From contig NZ_CP029550.1 of NCBI RefSeq assembly GCF_003173715.1, positions 1,674,001-1,738,000 on the forward strand: a stretch of DNA of 64,000 nt. The letters are read 5' to 3'. The position numbers and the translations under genes are program-made. Every line of letters begins with the position of its first letter. Position 1 is the stretch's first letter. Shown here one piece after another: positions 46,613-56,051 of the stretch. The notes beneath the pieces are model-generated. The model worked only from the letters and a program-made list of their open reading frames with translations, was not told where the DNA came from and did not search any database. This DNA is from Methylobacterium durans. Its GTDB lineage: Bacteria; Pseudomonadota; Alphaproteobacteria; Rhizobiales; Beijerinckiaceae.

Positions 46613-46806
46613 GGAGGACCCTGCTCTGCAACGCGACAAGTGCCTTCAATCACTACAATAGGTTAGGCAATCCCCGGTCGCTTGAGGGCGCCAAATTGCG
46701 TTTTGCCGGCGCAAAAGGGCCGCAACGGACCGCGGAACCTGGGTGCCGAACTCATTGGCGAGCAAGAACGTTGCCTTAGCACCGAGGCGTGATCGAGGCT
46801 TCTGCC

Positions 46807-47091
46807 GTGCACCTCCGAGCCATTCTCAAAACCACCTTCGTCATCCTGGCGCTCTCCAGCGCCGGGCTGACTCAAACTATACTTGCGAGCCAAGCTGGGG
46901 ACGAAATGAACCAGCCCAGCAATCCGGTAAATAACAGCGAGAAGATCGAGGATTCGCAAGGGCTACCTACCGGACGGGGAGCTGGATCCCGCCAAACTCC
47001 TGGCGCTGACAAAATGGGAACCGGCATTGGTATGGGGGCGGCCGATGCTGACGTGACACCGGGTAGCGAGAGGACGAAGCCTGACCAGTAA
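46807..47091 (+). CDS. Small exported hypothetical protein
   Basis: From a GTG at 46807 (or an upstream start at 46789) the 94-100-aa product has a signal sequence (HLRAILKTTFVILALSSAGL) and a hydrophilic Gly/Asp/Pro-rich mature part. I do not recognise a family. The 180 bp before it contain only the tRNA piece and a small hairpin near 46700. Confidence 0.5.
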   Translation: MHLRAILKTTFVILALSSAGLTQTILASQAGDEMNQPSNPVNNSEKIEDSQGLPTGRGAGSRQTPGADKMGTGIGMGAADADVTPGSERTKPDQ

Positions 47092-47291
47092 AGTCATTCA
47101 TCGGCGTGTGCTTCATAGTCCTCCAGCTGCGCCACACGGTAGGACTCGCGCATCGAGGAAGCCGAAGTCTCAAACATCCAGCCAGAGGAGACAAGTAGCG
47201 CGGAACGCTCGGACCCCAACCGCCGTATCTGGTATAGTTTCACAAGTGAGTCAGACCGGGTCATCTGGACTCTGTCGAAGGGAGGTCGGCC

Positions 47292-47510
47292 ATGAGCAAC
47301 ATGAACGGCTACTCGATGAGCACCGGCAGCACCCAGCAGTATTGGGCGGCCATCAGCAAACACCCGCGGCCCTGGCATCTCAGCGCGAAGAGAGACTCGA
47401 TCGAGGACACCCGGGGCCACACGATTTTGGCGACTGATCTATATCCCACGGATCCAGCGCTCCTCGAAGCCATCTGCGTAGCGATCAATCAGCTCTACCC
47501 CAGCCGCTAG
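47292..47510 (+). CDS. Small conserved-looking hypothetical protein
   Basis: A 72-aa frame behind GGGAGGTC, MSNMNGYSMSTGSTQQYWAA, ISKHPRPWHLSAKRDSIEDT, then ALLEAICVAINQLYP. It has good initiation signals and is soluble; function unknown. It may be transcribed with the universal stress gene 57 bp downstream. Confidence 0.6.
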   Translation: MSNMNGYSMSTGSTQQYWAAISKHPRPWHLSAKRDSIEDTRGHTILATDLYPTDPALLEAICVAINQLYPSR

Positions 47511-47567
47511 GAAGCGCAGCAAGACAGCCCACCTCGCCCGAGAGGCGGACAACTTCCGATATGCGCG

Positions 47568-48413
47568 ATGAAGACGTTGTTCGTCCCAGTTGTAGGAAGT
47601 GAAGGGCTTGAGGCTATTGTGGCGACTGCGTTCCTCGCCGCAAAGCACTTCGACAGTCTCGTCCTAGGTGCGTGCGTTCTTCCTGCTCTCGCGGACCAAG
47701 TGAACTTTAGTGGAGATACGTCGTGGCCAGGTGGTCAGGAGGCGAGTTGGGCTGAGCGGCTGCAGGCAGAAGAGCTCTCCCTCAGAGCGACGTTCGCGGC
47801 GGCAATGGACGCGCGCGGCATCAGCGAAGAGGTTAGGTCAAATGCCGGGCCGCGCTATCGATGGCAGTCGGGCCCGCTGATGGGCGATTACGCCCTGAGC
47901 CAGCGTGCACGGTTGTTCAGTGCGACCGTGGTCGGACGCCCTGCAGTGAGCAAAGCCAGCCTGGGTATGGCAAGCTTCGAGGCCATTCTGTTTGAGAGTG
48001 GCCGGCCCCTCTTACTCAGCCCACCACACCCTCCGACGACCCTGGGCGAGAGAATCCTGATTGCCTGGAACGGCTCGACGGAGACAGCGCGCGCGACCGC
48101 ACTTGCCATGCCACTTCTCCGCCAAGCGAAGCGGGTAATCGTTGTGGAGGTCGAAGGCAGCAGGGTCCCCGGTCCATCCGCACGCGAGCTTGCGAGTGCC
48201 CTGAAGGAGGAAGGCGTCCCGGCGCGAGGCCGAACGGTAGCAGAAACCGAGCTCACCTCAGGCCAAGTCTTCCTGATGGAAGCAGGAGCGCTGGGCTGCG
48301 ATCTCTTGGTCAAGGGTGCCTACACGCAGAGCCGATTGCGGCAGATGTTCTTCGGTGGTGCAACCAGCCACATCCTTCATCACGCGAAGCTGCCGGTGCT
48401 CATGGCGCACTGA
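47568..48413 (+). CDS. Universal stress protein, tandem UspA domains
   Basis: This 281-aa protein has a first domain MKTLFVPVVGSEGLEAIVAT and a second domain ERILIAWNGSTETARATALA with the ATP-type glycine motif LLVKGAYTQSRLRQMFFGGA and SHILHHAKLPVLMAH at the end. The G-x2-G-x9-GS/T motif ends in the GGATS region. Tandem USPs act in stress survival and are often under general-stress control, which fits an EcfG system. Confidence 0.9.
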   Translation: MKTLFVPVVGSEGLEAIVATAFLAAKHFDSLVLGACVLPALADQVNFSGDTSWPGGQEASWAERLQAEELSLRATFAAAMDARGISEEVRSNAGPRYRWQSGPLMGDYALSQRARLFSATVVGRPAVSKASLGMASFEAILFESGRPLLLSPPHPPTTLGERILIAWNGSTETARATALAMPLLRQAKRVIVVEVEGSRVPGPSARELASALKEEGVPARGRTVAETELTSGQVFLMEAGALGCDLLVKGAYTQSRLRQMFFGGATSHILHHAKLPVLMAH

Positions 48414-48633
48414 CGTTGAGCTCCCGAGCGCACCTCGCAAGGAGGCGGAACGAAACCAAAGTCTCACAGAGGTCGGCTTGCTTCTGATGGACATCGAGGC
48501 CTCTGGCCAGTTGGACACTGGAACGAACCAGATGCCCAGTTGGGCGGTTAAGCGGTCAGGCGCTTGCGAGCAGCGTCCTTCTGCGTCCTGGCCGGAAACC
48601 TTGCCCAGCGGGCGCAGCTCGGGAGGAGGCATC

Positions 48634-48813
48634 ATGTTGAAGATCATGGTGAAGCCGGAAAGAAACGGCACTCACGCAGTCTTCCGAGGAGATAGACCGG
48701 TTGCGTTTGGTCTCAGTCTTGATGAGGCGGAGAACTACTCGGCCTTCCTGCGCGCATCGCTTCGTGTGCACCGAACGCACAAACTTTGCGGGGCACTTGA
48801 TCGCCGAGCGTGA
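48634..48813 (+). CDS. 59-aa conserved small protein, copy 3
   Basis: MLKIMVKPERNGTHAVFRGD, SLDEAENYSAFLRASLRVHR. It is the third copy of the protein at 21167 and 54374, with the same GGAGGAGGCATC leader. It is more diverged (WGDKP to RGDRP). It stands outside the other module genes, so this copy moved or survived alone. Confidence 0.75.
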   Translation: MLKIMVKPERNGTHAVFRGDRPVAFGLSLDEAENYSAFLRASLRVHRTHKLCGALDRRA

Positions 48814-48829
48814 CGGCTTCGAACAGGTT

Positions 48830-49177
48830 TCACAGCAAGTCAGTGAATGTTGAGTCGGACCACTCTGCGGACCCAGGGGGACGCGCGGGAACTGCTTGCC
48901 GTGAGCTTCTGAGTGGCGCGGATTGAGGGGTGGCTTTTAAGGAGCCGCCTTTGCGCGACGGCTTTCCTGGACCGCGAATGGCATCAGACTCGAACAGCAG
49001 GCAATGACCCTGTCCGTCGATAATCCAGCCATCTGTGAGCCAGCCAATGAAGCGGCCGGAGAATGAAAATACTCTGTCATCGAGAAGGTAGGCTACCGCG
49101 CGTCCCTCCCAGAGATAGATAGTCCGCCCGTCGCAAAAGGCAGTAGCTCTGCCCTGGTCATCGAAAAATTCGATCAT
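48830..49177 (-). CDS. 4-fold beta flower domain protein
   Basis: In this 115-aa protein the first 70 residues, MIEFFDDQGRATAFCDGRTI, YLWEGRAVAYLLDDRVFSFS, GRFIGWLTDGWIIDGQGHCL, show the short repeating strand pattern of 4-fold beta flower proteins. The tail is Ser/Pro-rich. Before the IS66 insertion it lay about 50 bp downstream of the DUF6522-like gene (50655), so the two were likely an operon. Confidence 0.75.
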   Translation of the reverse strand: MIEFFDDQGRATAFCDGRTIYLWEGRAVAYLLDDRVFSFSGRFIGWLTDGWIIDGQGHCLLFESDAIRGPGKPSRKGGSLKATPQSAPLRSSRQAVPARPPGSAEWSDSTFTDLL

Positions 49178-49244
49178 CGCTCCTCAGTCCTGCGCTTTGC
49201 TTGCAGCGAACCCGTGGACATAGATGCTACTATGCGTCCGGCAG

Positions 49245-50658
49245 GTAATTACCCACGCCTCTGATGGGGGCGCCGTTCAGGCGACGGTGGCGAGGATCGT
49301 CGCGAACGGGCTGGCGCCGGAGAGGCGGGCGGTGTCGACGACGGTGCGGATGTCGGCCTCGCCGGTAGCGGCCCACATCGCACGGTAGCCATTGGTCATC
49401 TTCCGTTGCACGACGGCGGGACGGAGCAGGCGCTCGCAGCCGTTGTTTGTGACCGCGACCGTGCCGGGATGATCGAGGAAGACCAGGAGTTGATCGCGGG
49501 CCCGACCAATCCTGGCCTGCAGTTCGTAGGTCAGGTCACAGCGGCTCGGGGCGGACAGGATGTCGGAAAGCCGCCGCTCCAGCGCCCGCCGTTTGGCCGC
49601 GAGCGTCGAGGCGGCCAGATCGGTGACGCGCTCGGCCAGGGCGAACACGGCCTGCAGCCAGAACTGGAGGCGCAGTGGCACCGGATCGGCGCTCACCTCG
49701 ACGGCGTAGGCCACGTCGCGGGCGAGATGCGCCAGGCAGGTCTGGTGGCGGACGCCATGACCCTGCTGAGCGGTGTAGCGGTCGGAGATCCAGACCGCGG
49801 GCCGGTGCCCGTCCATCATCTCCCGCACCACGACGGCGCCGCGCGTCGGCGAGGCTGTGTGCACCACCGCGTCCGTCGAGTGGAAGACCCAGTGATAGGA
49901 GTTCGAGCCCTCGATGCGCACCCCGGTCTCGTCCGAGGCGACGACCTCGGCACGGCGCAGCTTTGCGACGGCGGCCTCGCGGCCGGGCCGAAAGCGCGCC
50001 TGCGCGCGGCGGAGCAGGTTCATCAGCCCGCCCTGACTGAGCGTCAGGCCGAACAGATCCGACAGCGCCGCCTGCAGCCGCTCGTAGGACAGAGCCTGGA
50101 AGGTCTTCAGATACGTCGCCACCGCGTGCAGCCGCGGACCAAACGGCGTGCCCCGCGCGGCCTGCGGCACCGGCGCGACGCCGCGCCCCCCGCAGGACGG
50201 GCACTGCACGGCCAGCCGCCGATGCCGGGTCACCACCGGCGCCACGGCGGGCAACTCGATCCGCTCGGACACGCTCACGACCTCGGCGGGAAGGTCCCCG
50301 TGCAAGGCGCCGCCGCAGCACGCGCACCGATCCGGACGATGATCGACGACCGCGTCGGGATCCTCGCTCAGCACACGGCTATGGCCCTCGTGACCGGGCT
50401 TGGCTCCGCCGGGCTTGGCCTGCTCCCGCCGCTCCTTGCGGTCGGTGGACGGCGGCTTTGAGGAGGTGCGCGAGGTCTTCTGCGGGCGCTGCAGCCGCAG
50501 CACCAGCTCGATCAGTTCTTCCCGGCTCAGACGTTCGAGATCGCTGCGGCCCATCCCACGAACGAATCAGCCAAACCGGCCCCGCACAAGGCCCCCGCAC
50601 GACCCCCGCGCCGCCGCACGTCCTTCGAACCTGGCGCTCAAACCGCGTGGGTAATTAC
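49245..50658 (-). mobile_element. IS66-family element with 8-bp target duplication
   Basis: This is a 1,414-bp element with perfect 14-bp ends GTAATTACCCACGC. TCCGGCAG is duplicated at 49237-49244 and 50659-50666. It has a single transposase gene and no tnpA/tnpB helpers. Confidence 0.95.
49277..50554 (-). CDS. IS66-family transposase (TnpC type)
   Basis: This 425-aa protein has an N-terminal leucine-zipper-like part (LSREELIELVLRLQRPQK), a zinc finger (CACCGGALHG, QCPSCGGRG) and the DDE core: D in VVASDETGVRIEG, D in VWISDRYTAQQGHG and E in NNGCERLLRPAVVQRKMTNG. The frame is intact. Solo-TnpC IS66 variants like this one are known. Confidence 0.95.
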   Translation of the reverse strand: MGRSDLERLSREELIELVLRLQRPQKTSRTSSKPPSTDRKERREQAKPGGAKPGHEGHSRVLSEDPDAVVDHRPDRCACCGGALHGDLPAEVVSVSERIELPAVAPVVTRHRRLAVQCPSCGGRGVAPVPQAARGTPFGPRLHAVATYLKTFQALSYERLQAALSDLFGLTLSQGGLMNLLRRAQARFRPGREAAVAKLRRAEVVASDETGVRIEGSNSYHWVFHSTDAVVHTASPTRGAVVVREMMDGHRPAVWISDRYTAQQGHGVRHQTCLAHLARDVAYAVEVSADPVPLRLQFWLQAVFALAERVTDLAASTLAAKRRALERRLSDILSAPSRCDLTYELQARIGRARDQLLVFLDHPGTVAVTNNGCERLLRPAVVQRKMTNGYRAMWAATGEADIRTVVDTARLSGASPFATILATVA

Positions 50659-50903
50659 TCCGGCAGCATAGTTTCGCTGACTAGGAAGCCAGTGTTGTCG
50701 GAAATGCCTTGCCAGGCGGACTCGCCGGCCCGGACAGTTATCCTGGATCTCCCAGCGTTTTCACCGCTCCCTGCCTCAAGGAACCCCTTAAGGATGCCAA
50801 GCTTGATCTGATGCTGAAGATAACCTGGCGAGCTGCCAAACTTGACCGCAAGTTCGTGAAAATCGACGATCCAGTCGCCGCGTTCGTCCAAATCGAAATG
50901 CAT
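50655..50903 (-). CDS. DUF6522-like protein with IS66-altered C-terminus
   Basis: This about 82-aa protein from MHFDLDERGDWIVDFHELAV continues with GYLQHQIKLGILKGFLEAGS, GENAGRSRITVRAGES, like DUF6522 small proteins. The start could be further upstream. IS66 entered its last codons: the present end is MLPE-stop, with TAA inside the IS terminus, while the flank beyond the IS shows the original MLPDA-stop. Confidence 0.7.
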   Translation of the reverse strand: MHFDLDERGDWIVDFHELAVKFGSSPGYLQHQIKLGILKGFLEAGSGENAGRSRITVRAGESAWQGISDNTGFLVSETMLPE

Positions 50904-51171
50904 CACTAGACCCTCTATCAGCTCGGCCGCAGATGCAGGGCTGAGAAAGATCTTAACACATCGATTTGCATCTGTATGGAAAAACCGGACCAGCCGTCTT
51001 ATCGACTTTCCAAAACGGGCCTGCGTATCTTGGATACGTGAGCAAACGCGGCGTTGTTCATCGCGCTCACTTGACTGGCTGGCGCAGGCTGCATGAGGGA
51101 CGCGGCTCCCCAACGACATGCCAGCCCGTTCGGCATGATCATGCGGCAAGATCCCAAACCGGGCATAGTCC

Positions 51172-51639
51172 TTAAGGGAAGACTCGCGCGATGAACGCAT
51201 CGTCGCCCTCGCCGTCTCGCTGCAAACCGCGCTCGCGGGCTTGCATCAGGCGATCGCGCTCATACAGCTCGACCATGCGCTCAAGGAGGGAACCAAGAGC
51301 ACAGCGATCGCGGGCGACAATTTTCTGAAGCGTCTCAGCAATCTCCGGCCGGATGCGCGCGTGGAATCCGACTGTCTCAGAGCCAGGGGACAGGCGTCCA
51401 CGCTTGCCCTTCCTCATCTCGGCCATGTGCTTGTCGTGCTCCACTGCGATCACGTCGTCAGCACGACCGAAAGCATCATCGGCCCTTGTCCTCGTCTCCT
51501 TCTGCGCTGCTCGGGCAGTCTGCCTCTCGCTTGCAAGGTGGAATGGCTCCTCAGGCCGCTCTTCCAAACCGCTGAGCGAGAGAGATGTGGCTGAATGGCT
51601 CGAAGAAGCCGAAGCAGACAGCTTAGCTTTATTGGGCAT
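51172..51639 (-). CDS. Hypothetical protein with C-terminal ribbon-helix-helix-like part
   Basis: This 155-aa protein has a Ser-rich disordered N-terminus, a charged middle (DDVIAVEHDKHMAEMRKGKR) and a C-terminal RHH-like stretch (SETVGFHARIRPEIAETLQK, IVARDRCALGSLLERMVELYERD). The layout resembles ParG-like plasmid partition or regulatory proteins with a flexible tail. No parA neighbour is present. Function unproven. Confidence 0.6.
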   Translation of the reverse strand: MPNKAKLSASASSSHSATSLSLSGLEERPEEPFHLASERQTARAAQKETRTRADDAFGRADDVIAVEHDKHMAEMRKGKRGRLSPGSETVGFHARIRPEIAETLQKIVARDRCALGSLLERMVELYERDRLMQARERGLQRDGEGDDAFIARVFP

Positions 51640-51934
51640 ATTTTCTCCTGATACTCTCTGATATCAGAAAAGGTCGCCCTACACCACGCGGAACTAGGGC
51701 GGCGTGCTCTAGGCTGTGGCATGGCTGGCCCTAAGAACGCGAGTGTTCCGTAAGTTTCACCTTGATCAGCGTCGGCGCTCCACCTGGGCCAACAAGCCGG
51801 TGATCCGGCATCCAACGTTCCGATCCGCCGACCATACACGGGCACGGCATGTCCACGCGCGCTCAAAAGTCATACCCGCGGGCTCTTGGGGCAACTGCGT
51901 CACCGGCGATCATGCCAGGCCCCTTAACGGACGC
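51640..51934. other. Intergenic stretch without a gene
   Basis: Only weak frames are present. It precedes repeat C copy 5 and the module B block. No promoter or RNA is evident. Confidence 0.35.
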
Positions 51935-52018
51935 GAAGTCCCAGTGAACCTCCCCTCGGCCGAAGGGCATGGACCCTGGGCCCACCAGTGTTCGGACCAC
52001 ATCCTGGGATTCCGCTCG
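51935..52018. repeat. Intergenic repeat family C, copy 5
   Basis: GAAGTCCCAGTGAACC, GCCGAAGGGCATGGACCCTG, CCACATCCTGGGATTCCG. One of the best preserved copies. Outer TCCCAG and CTGGGA could pair, enclosing the palindrome TGGGCCCA. Confidence 0.8.
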
Positions 52019-52252
52019 CGCTGGCTTTCGAAGGTTGGGATATCAGCGCCGGTGTGCCGCTACTGCATGGGGGCACAGCAAGGCTTAGGCGGCAAACTCA
52101 GGCAGACGAAGGTGCTCGCATTCACGCCGATCTTGGGCCGTTCGAGGTCGAGCGGCTGCTCAAGCTTGAGCATTCCTGGAGAGCGACCGCCTTGCCGGCT
52201 GTCCTGCCGCGTCGCGCAGATTATCTGAACTGAGGTCTTAGTCTCGCCAGTT

Positions 52253-52462
52253 TTGAGGCAGCTGATCCGCAAAGCACTCTCGAAGCTTTTCCTTCTAGTT
52301 AATGCTGCCCACTCACTGGGGGAGATATATTTCTTGATCAACACGCTCATGGCACTTCTCTCAGCCCTCATGGTGTTGGGAATTTATGCCGTCCTCAAAG
52401 GTCTAACGCTTCCTTTGCGGGCATTGCGAGCTCTCTGGCGGGCTCGCTCAGCTCCTGCCTGA
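52253..52462 (+). CDS. Small one-helix membrane protein (module B)
   Basis: A 69-aa frame from a TTG: LRQLIRKALSKLFLLVNAAH, then the membrane helix FLINTLMALLSALMVLGIYA and a basic tail LPLRALRALWRARSA. The copy at 20210 shares the helix but is shifted at the tail. Start uncertain. Confidence 0.5.
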   Translation: MRQLIRKALSKLFLLVNAAHSLGEIYFLINTLMALLSALMVLGIYAVLKGLTLPLRALRALWRARSAPA

Positions 52463-52525
52463 CGCCTCATTGTGCGAGTCTGGACGCGGACTGCTCGCAC
52501 ATGGATGGCTGCTCACAGTGACTTA

Positions 52526-53686
52526 TACCGGTCGACGGTGATAGCGACTCACGAGGTTTCGTATCGGCGGCGGATCTGGTTCGATGAGGCAAACCGGGAG
52601 GGTTTGCCATGTCCGCTGCGGTTGCTCTGCGTGAGGATTTCAACGCCGACGATCTTCGACGTCTGGCCAAGGCCAGCCGAGACGCGGGCCAGAGCCGCCG
52701 GCTGCTGGCGCTGGCCGAGATCTACGAGGGCGGCAGCCGCACGGATGCGGCTCGGATCGGGGTGGTAGGGTTGCAGACGGTGCGCGATTGGGTGCTCGCC
52801 TTCAACGCAGCTGGCCCGGCCGGGCTGATCAACCGCAAGGCCCCGGGCAACCCAGCCAAGTTGAGCGATGCGCAGCGTCAAGCGCTGGCGCAGATCGTCG
52901 AGAGCGGGCCGGACCCGGATCGACACGGCGTGGTGCGCTGGCGGCTGAAGGATCTCGCCGCCTGGATCTACGCCAGCTTCGGCGTGAGCCTGGACGAGAG
53001 CACGGTGGGCCGCACGGTGAAACAACTCGGCTTCCGCAAGCTGTCGGCACGCCCGCGCCATCATGAGCAGGACCCGGCCGCACTGGCAGCCTTCAAAAAA
53101 ACTTGCCAGCCGAGGTGAGGGCGATCCGAGCCCGGCTGCCGGCTGGCGCGGCCATCGAGGTGTGGTGGTCAGACGAGGCTCGGGTCGGCCAGAAGAACAC
53201 GCTGCCCCGCCGCTGGGCGCGCCGCGGCAGCCGGCCCTCGGCGCCCAAGGACCAACGCACGGCCCACGCCTACATCTTCGGAGCGATCTGTCCCGAGAAG
53301 GGCAAGGGTGCCGGCCTCATCATGCCGAGATGCGATACCGCGGCGATGAACGAGCACCTCAGGGAGATCAGCTGCAGCGTCGAGGAAGGCGCCCACGCCG
53401 TGCTGATCCTCGATGGGGCGGGCTGGCACGTCGCCCACGACCTCGTCGTGCCCGCCAACATCACCCTGCTGCCGCTGCCAGCCTGCGCCCCGGAACTCAA
53501 CCCGGTCGAGAATGTCTGGCAGTTCCTGCGCGACAACTGGCTCGGCGACCGCGTCTTCTCGTCCTACGAGGACATTGTCGAGCAGTGCTGTCAGGTCTGG
53601 AACCGGTTCATCGACCAGCCTTGGAAGATCATGTCCATCGGCCTGCGTGACTGGGCCTATCAGTTATGATCACCACCGATTGGTAT
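52526..53686 (+). mobile_element. IS630-family element, copy 2
   Basis: This about 1,161-bp element has ends ACCGGTCGACGGTGAT and ACCAATCGGTGGTGAT (opposite strand), flanked by TA. Module A shows the empty site (CAGTGCATTACCTCGTCG at about 20476), confirming the boundaries. Confidence 0.9.
52609..53669 (+). CDS. IS630-family transposase, two frames joined by a -1 shift
   Basis: The first frame (52609-53118) encodes the HTH half (SRRLLALAEIYEGGSRTDAA, VGLQTVRDWVLAFN). The second encodes the DDE half (IEVWWSDEARVGQKNTL, AVLILDGAGWHVAHD, PELNPVENVWQFLRDNW) to 53669. The slip site is the A7 run at 53095-53101: FKK in frame one and NLPAEVRA after -1. It differs from copy 1 by many residues, so the two elements are separate IS630 species. 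Confidence 0.9.
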
Positions 53687-53738
53687 TACCTCCTCGTCAT
53701 GCGTTCCCCTCCCAAGCGCTATTCGGGAAGGAATGCTC

Positions 53739-54233
53739 ATGAAGGTCGAACACTGGCGATTTACGGCTCTCGTCGTCGTGCTACTTGCTTCCACGGCCGC
53801 TCACGCCGAGCCACCGAAAGCTGCCGTGTTCGACTTCCAACTTGCCGACCAAGGTGCTCTGGGTCCAACCGATGCTGACCGGGCACGCCTCGGTCCTCTG
53901 AGCGACCTGCTGCGCTCCCTGCTGAAGGACAGCGGCCGATACCAGATCGTCTCGACGGAAGGAGTTAAGGCGGAGGTCGCCAAGGGCCCTGACTTGCGTC
54001 ACTGCAATGGCTGTGCTGAGGACTACGCCAAGAAGCTTGGCGCGGATGTCGTGATCACCGGTGAGATCCAGAAGGTGTCCAACCTAATCCTCAACATCAA
54101 CGTCTACGTGAAGGATCTGCGAGTCACAAAACCCGAGCAGGCCTACAGCGTCGACATCAGAGGCAACAACGACACCTCGTTCGATCGCGGGCTGAGGTAT
54201 CTCGTGAAGAACAACCTCCCGCCCCCGCGATAG
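53739..54233 (+). CDS. DUF2380/DUF3280-like exported protein (module B)
   Basis: This 164-aa protein starts MKVEHWRFTALVVVLLASTA with a signal peptide ending AHA, then KAAVFDFQLADQGALGPTDA, HCNGCAEDYAKKLGADVVIT, GEIQKVSNLILNINVYVKDL. Both cysteines are kept here, unlike the module A copy. Its promoter region has been cut by the IS630 just upstream, which may affect expression. Confidence 0.82.
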   Translation: MKVEHWRFTALVVVLLASTAAHAEPPKAAVFDFQLADQGALGPTDADRARLGPLSDLLRSLLKDSGRYQIVSTEGVKAEVAKGPDLRHCNGCAEDYAKKLGADVVITGEIQKVSNLILNINVYVKDLRVTKPEQAYSVDIRGNNDTSFDRGLRYLVKNNLPPPR

Positions 54234-54373
54234 AGCGGGCATGCCGCAAACAAGCGAACTGTCGCTTGCGTGATCGAGTGCGAACCGAACCATCTGCCGG
54301 TTCGAGCGGTTGATCGGGCGAGCGCTGGCGAGTGATACCGTTGCCAAGTGGGCGCAGCTCGGGAGGAGGCATC

Positions 54374-54553
54374 ATGTCGAAGATCATGGTGAAGCCTGAA
54401 GGACATGGAACGCACGCGGTGTTCTGGGGAGATAAGCCGGTTGCGTTCGGGCTCAGCCTCGACGAGGCTGAGAATTGCTCGACTTTCCTGCGCGCATCGC
54501 TCCGTGTGCACCGGACGCATAAACTTCCTGGGGCGGTCAACCGCCGCGTGTAA
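54374..54553 (+). CDS. 59-aa conserved small protein, copy 2
   Basis: MSKIMVKPEGHGTHAVFWGD, GLSLDEAENCSTFLRASLRV behind GGGAGGAGG. Nearly identical to 21167-21346 (MLK to MSK, Y to C). Order and spacing match module A. Confidence 0.75.
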   Translation: MSKIMVKPEGHGTHAVFWGDKPVAFGLSLDEAENCSTFLRASLRVHRTHKLPGAVNRRV

Positions 54554-54663
54554 GATCAGGCTGTCGCGCAATTAAGATCCGAGACCGAGATCACTGCTCG
54601 CTGCTGGAACGAGGCCCAGTCGACGCAGCATGGCTGATTGTAAATCGCACTGAGGATGCGAGC

Positions 54664-54867
54664 ATGGACGCTCTCAAGGAGATCTACGGCCCGTTCTTCC
54701 ACCCAGAGGCCAAGCTTACCTTCGAGGCCGACATGCGGATGACGGTCACGCTCCCAGACGGGCGCTCCTTGATGATCGGCATGGACGACTTTCGCTTCCA
54801 CAACCCGAACGCGGAACCGCTGCCCCGCTTCGAGTTTCGGGAGCATTCCCAGCGTCGCGAACCCTGA
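54664..54867 (+). CDS. 67-aa conserved small protein, copy 2
   Basis: MDALKEIYGPFFHPEAKLTF, DGRSLMIGMDDFRFHNPNAE. Only a few changes from 21457-21660. Function unknown. Confidence 0.75.
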   Translation: MDALKEIYGPFFHPEAKLTFEADMRMTVTLPDGRSLMIGMDDFRFHNPNAEPLPRFEFREHSQRREP

Positions 54868-55111
54868 CGCGGCACACTCGTCGGCCTGGCTCCGCCTTTG
54901 ATCTCGTGCCTCACGGCGCAAAAAGAGATCGCTCAAGCAAATCTGAGCTCGCAGCAGCTACCGAGAAGGGGCGCCGATCAGCACTGGCATCACAACCCGG
55001 TGGATTGAAAATTCGGGCAAGTCTGCGGCTAACGCAGCGCTCACGCCAGGTGGAACGTCGGACAGGATACGCTTCGGAAGCGGCAGCTAAACTGTCATGG
55101 GCAAGGCTGCC

Positions 55112-55127
55112 TTAACGCTCTGTTAAC
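55112..55127 (+). promoter_or_regulatory. CtrA box upstream of minD (module B)
   Basis: TTAACGCTCTGTTAAC, identical to the module A site, directly abuts a consensus TATAAT (55128-55133). Placement across the -35/-10 spacer would fit repression by CtrA. Conserved while surrounding bases differ. Confidence 0.75.
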
Positions 55128-55232
55128 TATAATACGCGCCCACTGAGATCTCCTCGAGATTACTCCGTCCGACTGGCGGCCCTGGTGACGAGGCTCGCGG
55201 CTTAAGCTGAAGTCTACATCGCAAGGGTAGTT

Positions 55233-56051
55233 ATGATGTCCAAGGTTCTCGTCGTCACATCGGGCAAGGGCGGCGTCGGCAAGACGACGACCACCGCGGC
55301 CCTGGGTGCGGCCATCGCGCAGAGCGGCGAGAGCGTCTGCGTCGTCGATTTCGATGTCGGCCTGCGCAACCTCGACCTCGTCATGGGGGCGGAGCGCCGC
55401 GTCGTGTATGACCTCATCAACGTGGTCAACGGCGACGCCAAGCTGCCGCAGGCGCTGATCCGCGACAAGCGGCTCGACAGCCTCTCGCTGCTGCCGGCCT
55501 CCCAGACCCGCGACAAGGACGCCCTCACCGACGCGGGCGTCGCCCGGGTCATGGAGGAATTGCGCGAGAAGTTCGACTGGGTGATCTGCGACTCGCCCGC
55601 CGGCATCGAGCGCGGTGCGACGCTGGCCATGCGCCACGCGGACGTCGCCGTGGTGGTGACGAACCCCGAGGTCTCCTCGGTGCGCGACTCCGACCGCATC
55701 ATCGGCCTGCTCGACTCGAAGACCATCCGGGCCGAGAAGGGCGAGAGCATCGACAAGCACCTCATCCTGACCCGCTACGACCCCAACCGGGCCGACCGCG
55801 GCGACATGCTGAAGGTGGACGACGTGCTCGAGATCCTCTCGATCCCGCTGCTCGCCATCATCCCGGAGAGCGAGGAGGTGCTGCGCGCCTCGAACGTCGG
55901 CTGCCCGGTGACCCTCAACAACCCGCTCTCGGCGCCCGCCCGCGCCTACTCCGACGCGGTTCGCCGCCTGAACGGCGAGACGGTGCCGATGAGCGTTCCC
56001 AGCGACCGCAAGTCCTTCTTCGGCAAGATCTTCACACGGAGGGCGGCATGA
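55233..56051 (+). CDS. minD: Septum-site ATPase MinD (module B)
   Basis: This 272-aa protein has the same motifs as the module A copy: SGKGGVGKTTTT, FDVGLRNLDLVMGAERR, and a C-terminal membrane helix DRKSFFGKIFTRR. The central 600 bp are almost identical to module A while the ends differ. It overlaps minE by 4 bp. No minC is present. Two MinD loci in 33 kb is unusual. Confidence 0.97.
   Translation: MMSKVLVVTSGKGGVGKTTTTAALGAAIAQSGESVCVVDFDVGLRNLDLVMGAERRVVYDLINVVNGDAKLPQALIRDKRLDSLSLLPASQTRDKDALTDAGVARVMEELREKFDWVICDSPAGIERGATLAMRHADVAVVVTNPEVSSVRDSDRIIGLLDSKTIRAEKGESIDKHLILTRYDPNRADRGDMLKVDDVLEILSIPLLAIIPESEEVLRASNVGCPVTLNNPLSAPARAYSDAVRRLNGETVPMSVPSDRKSFFGKIFTRRAA

Noticed and set aside
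46571..46645. Functional tRNA-Arg gene
   Set aside because: Only the 5' half is tRNA-like; there is no T-arm or matching acceptor strand after 46612.
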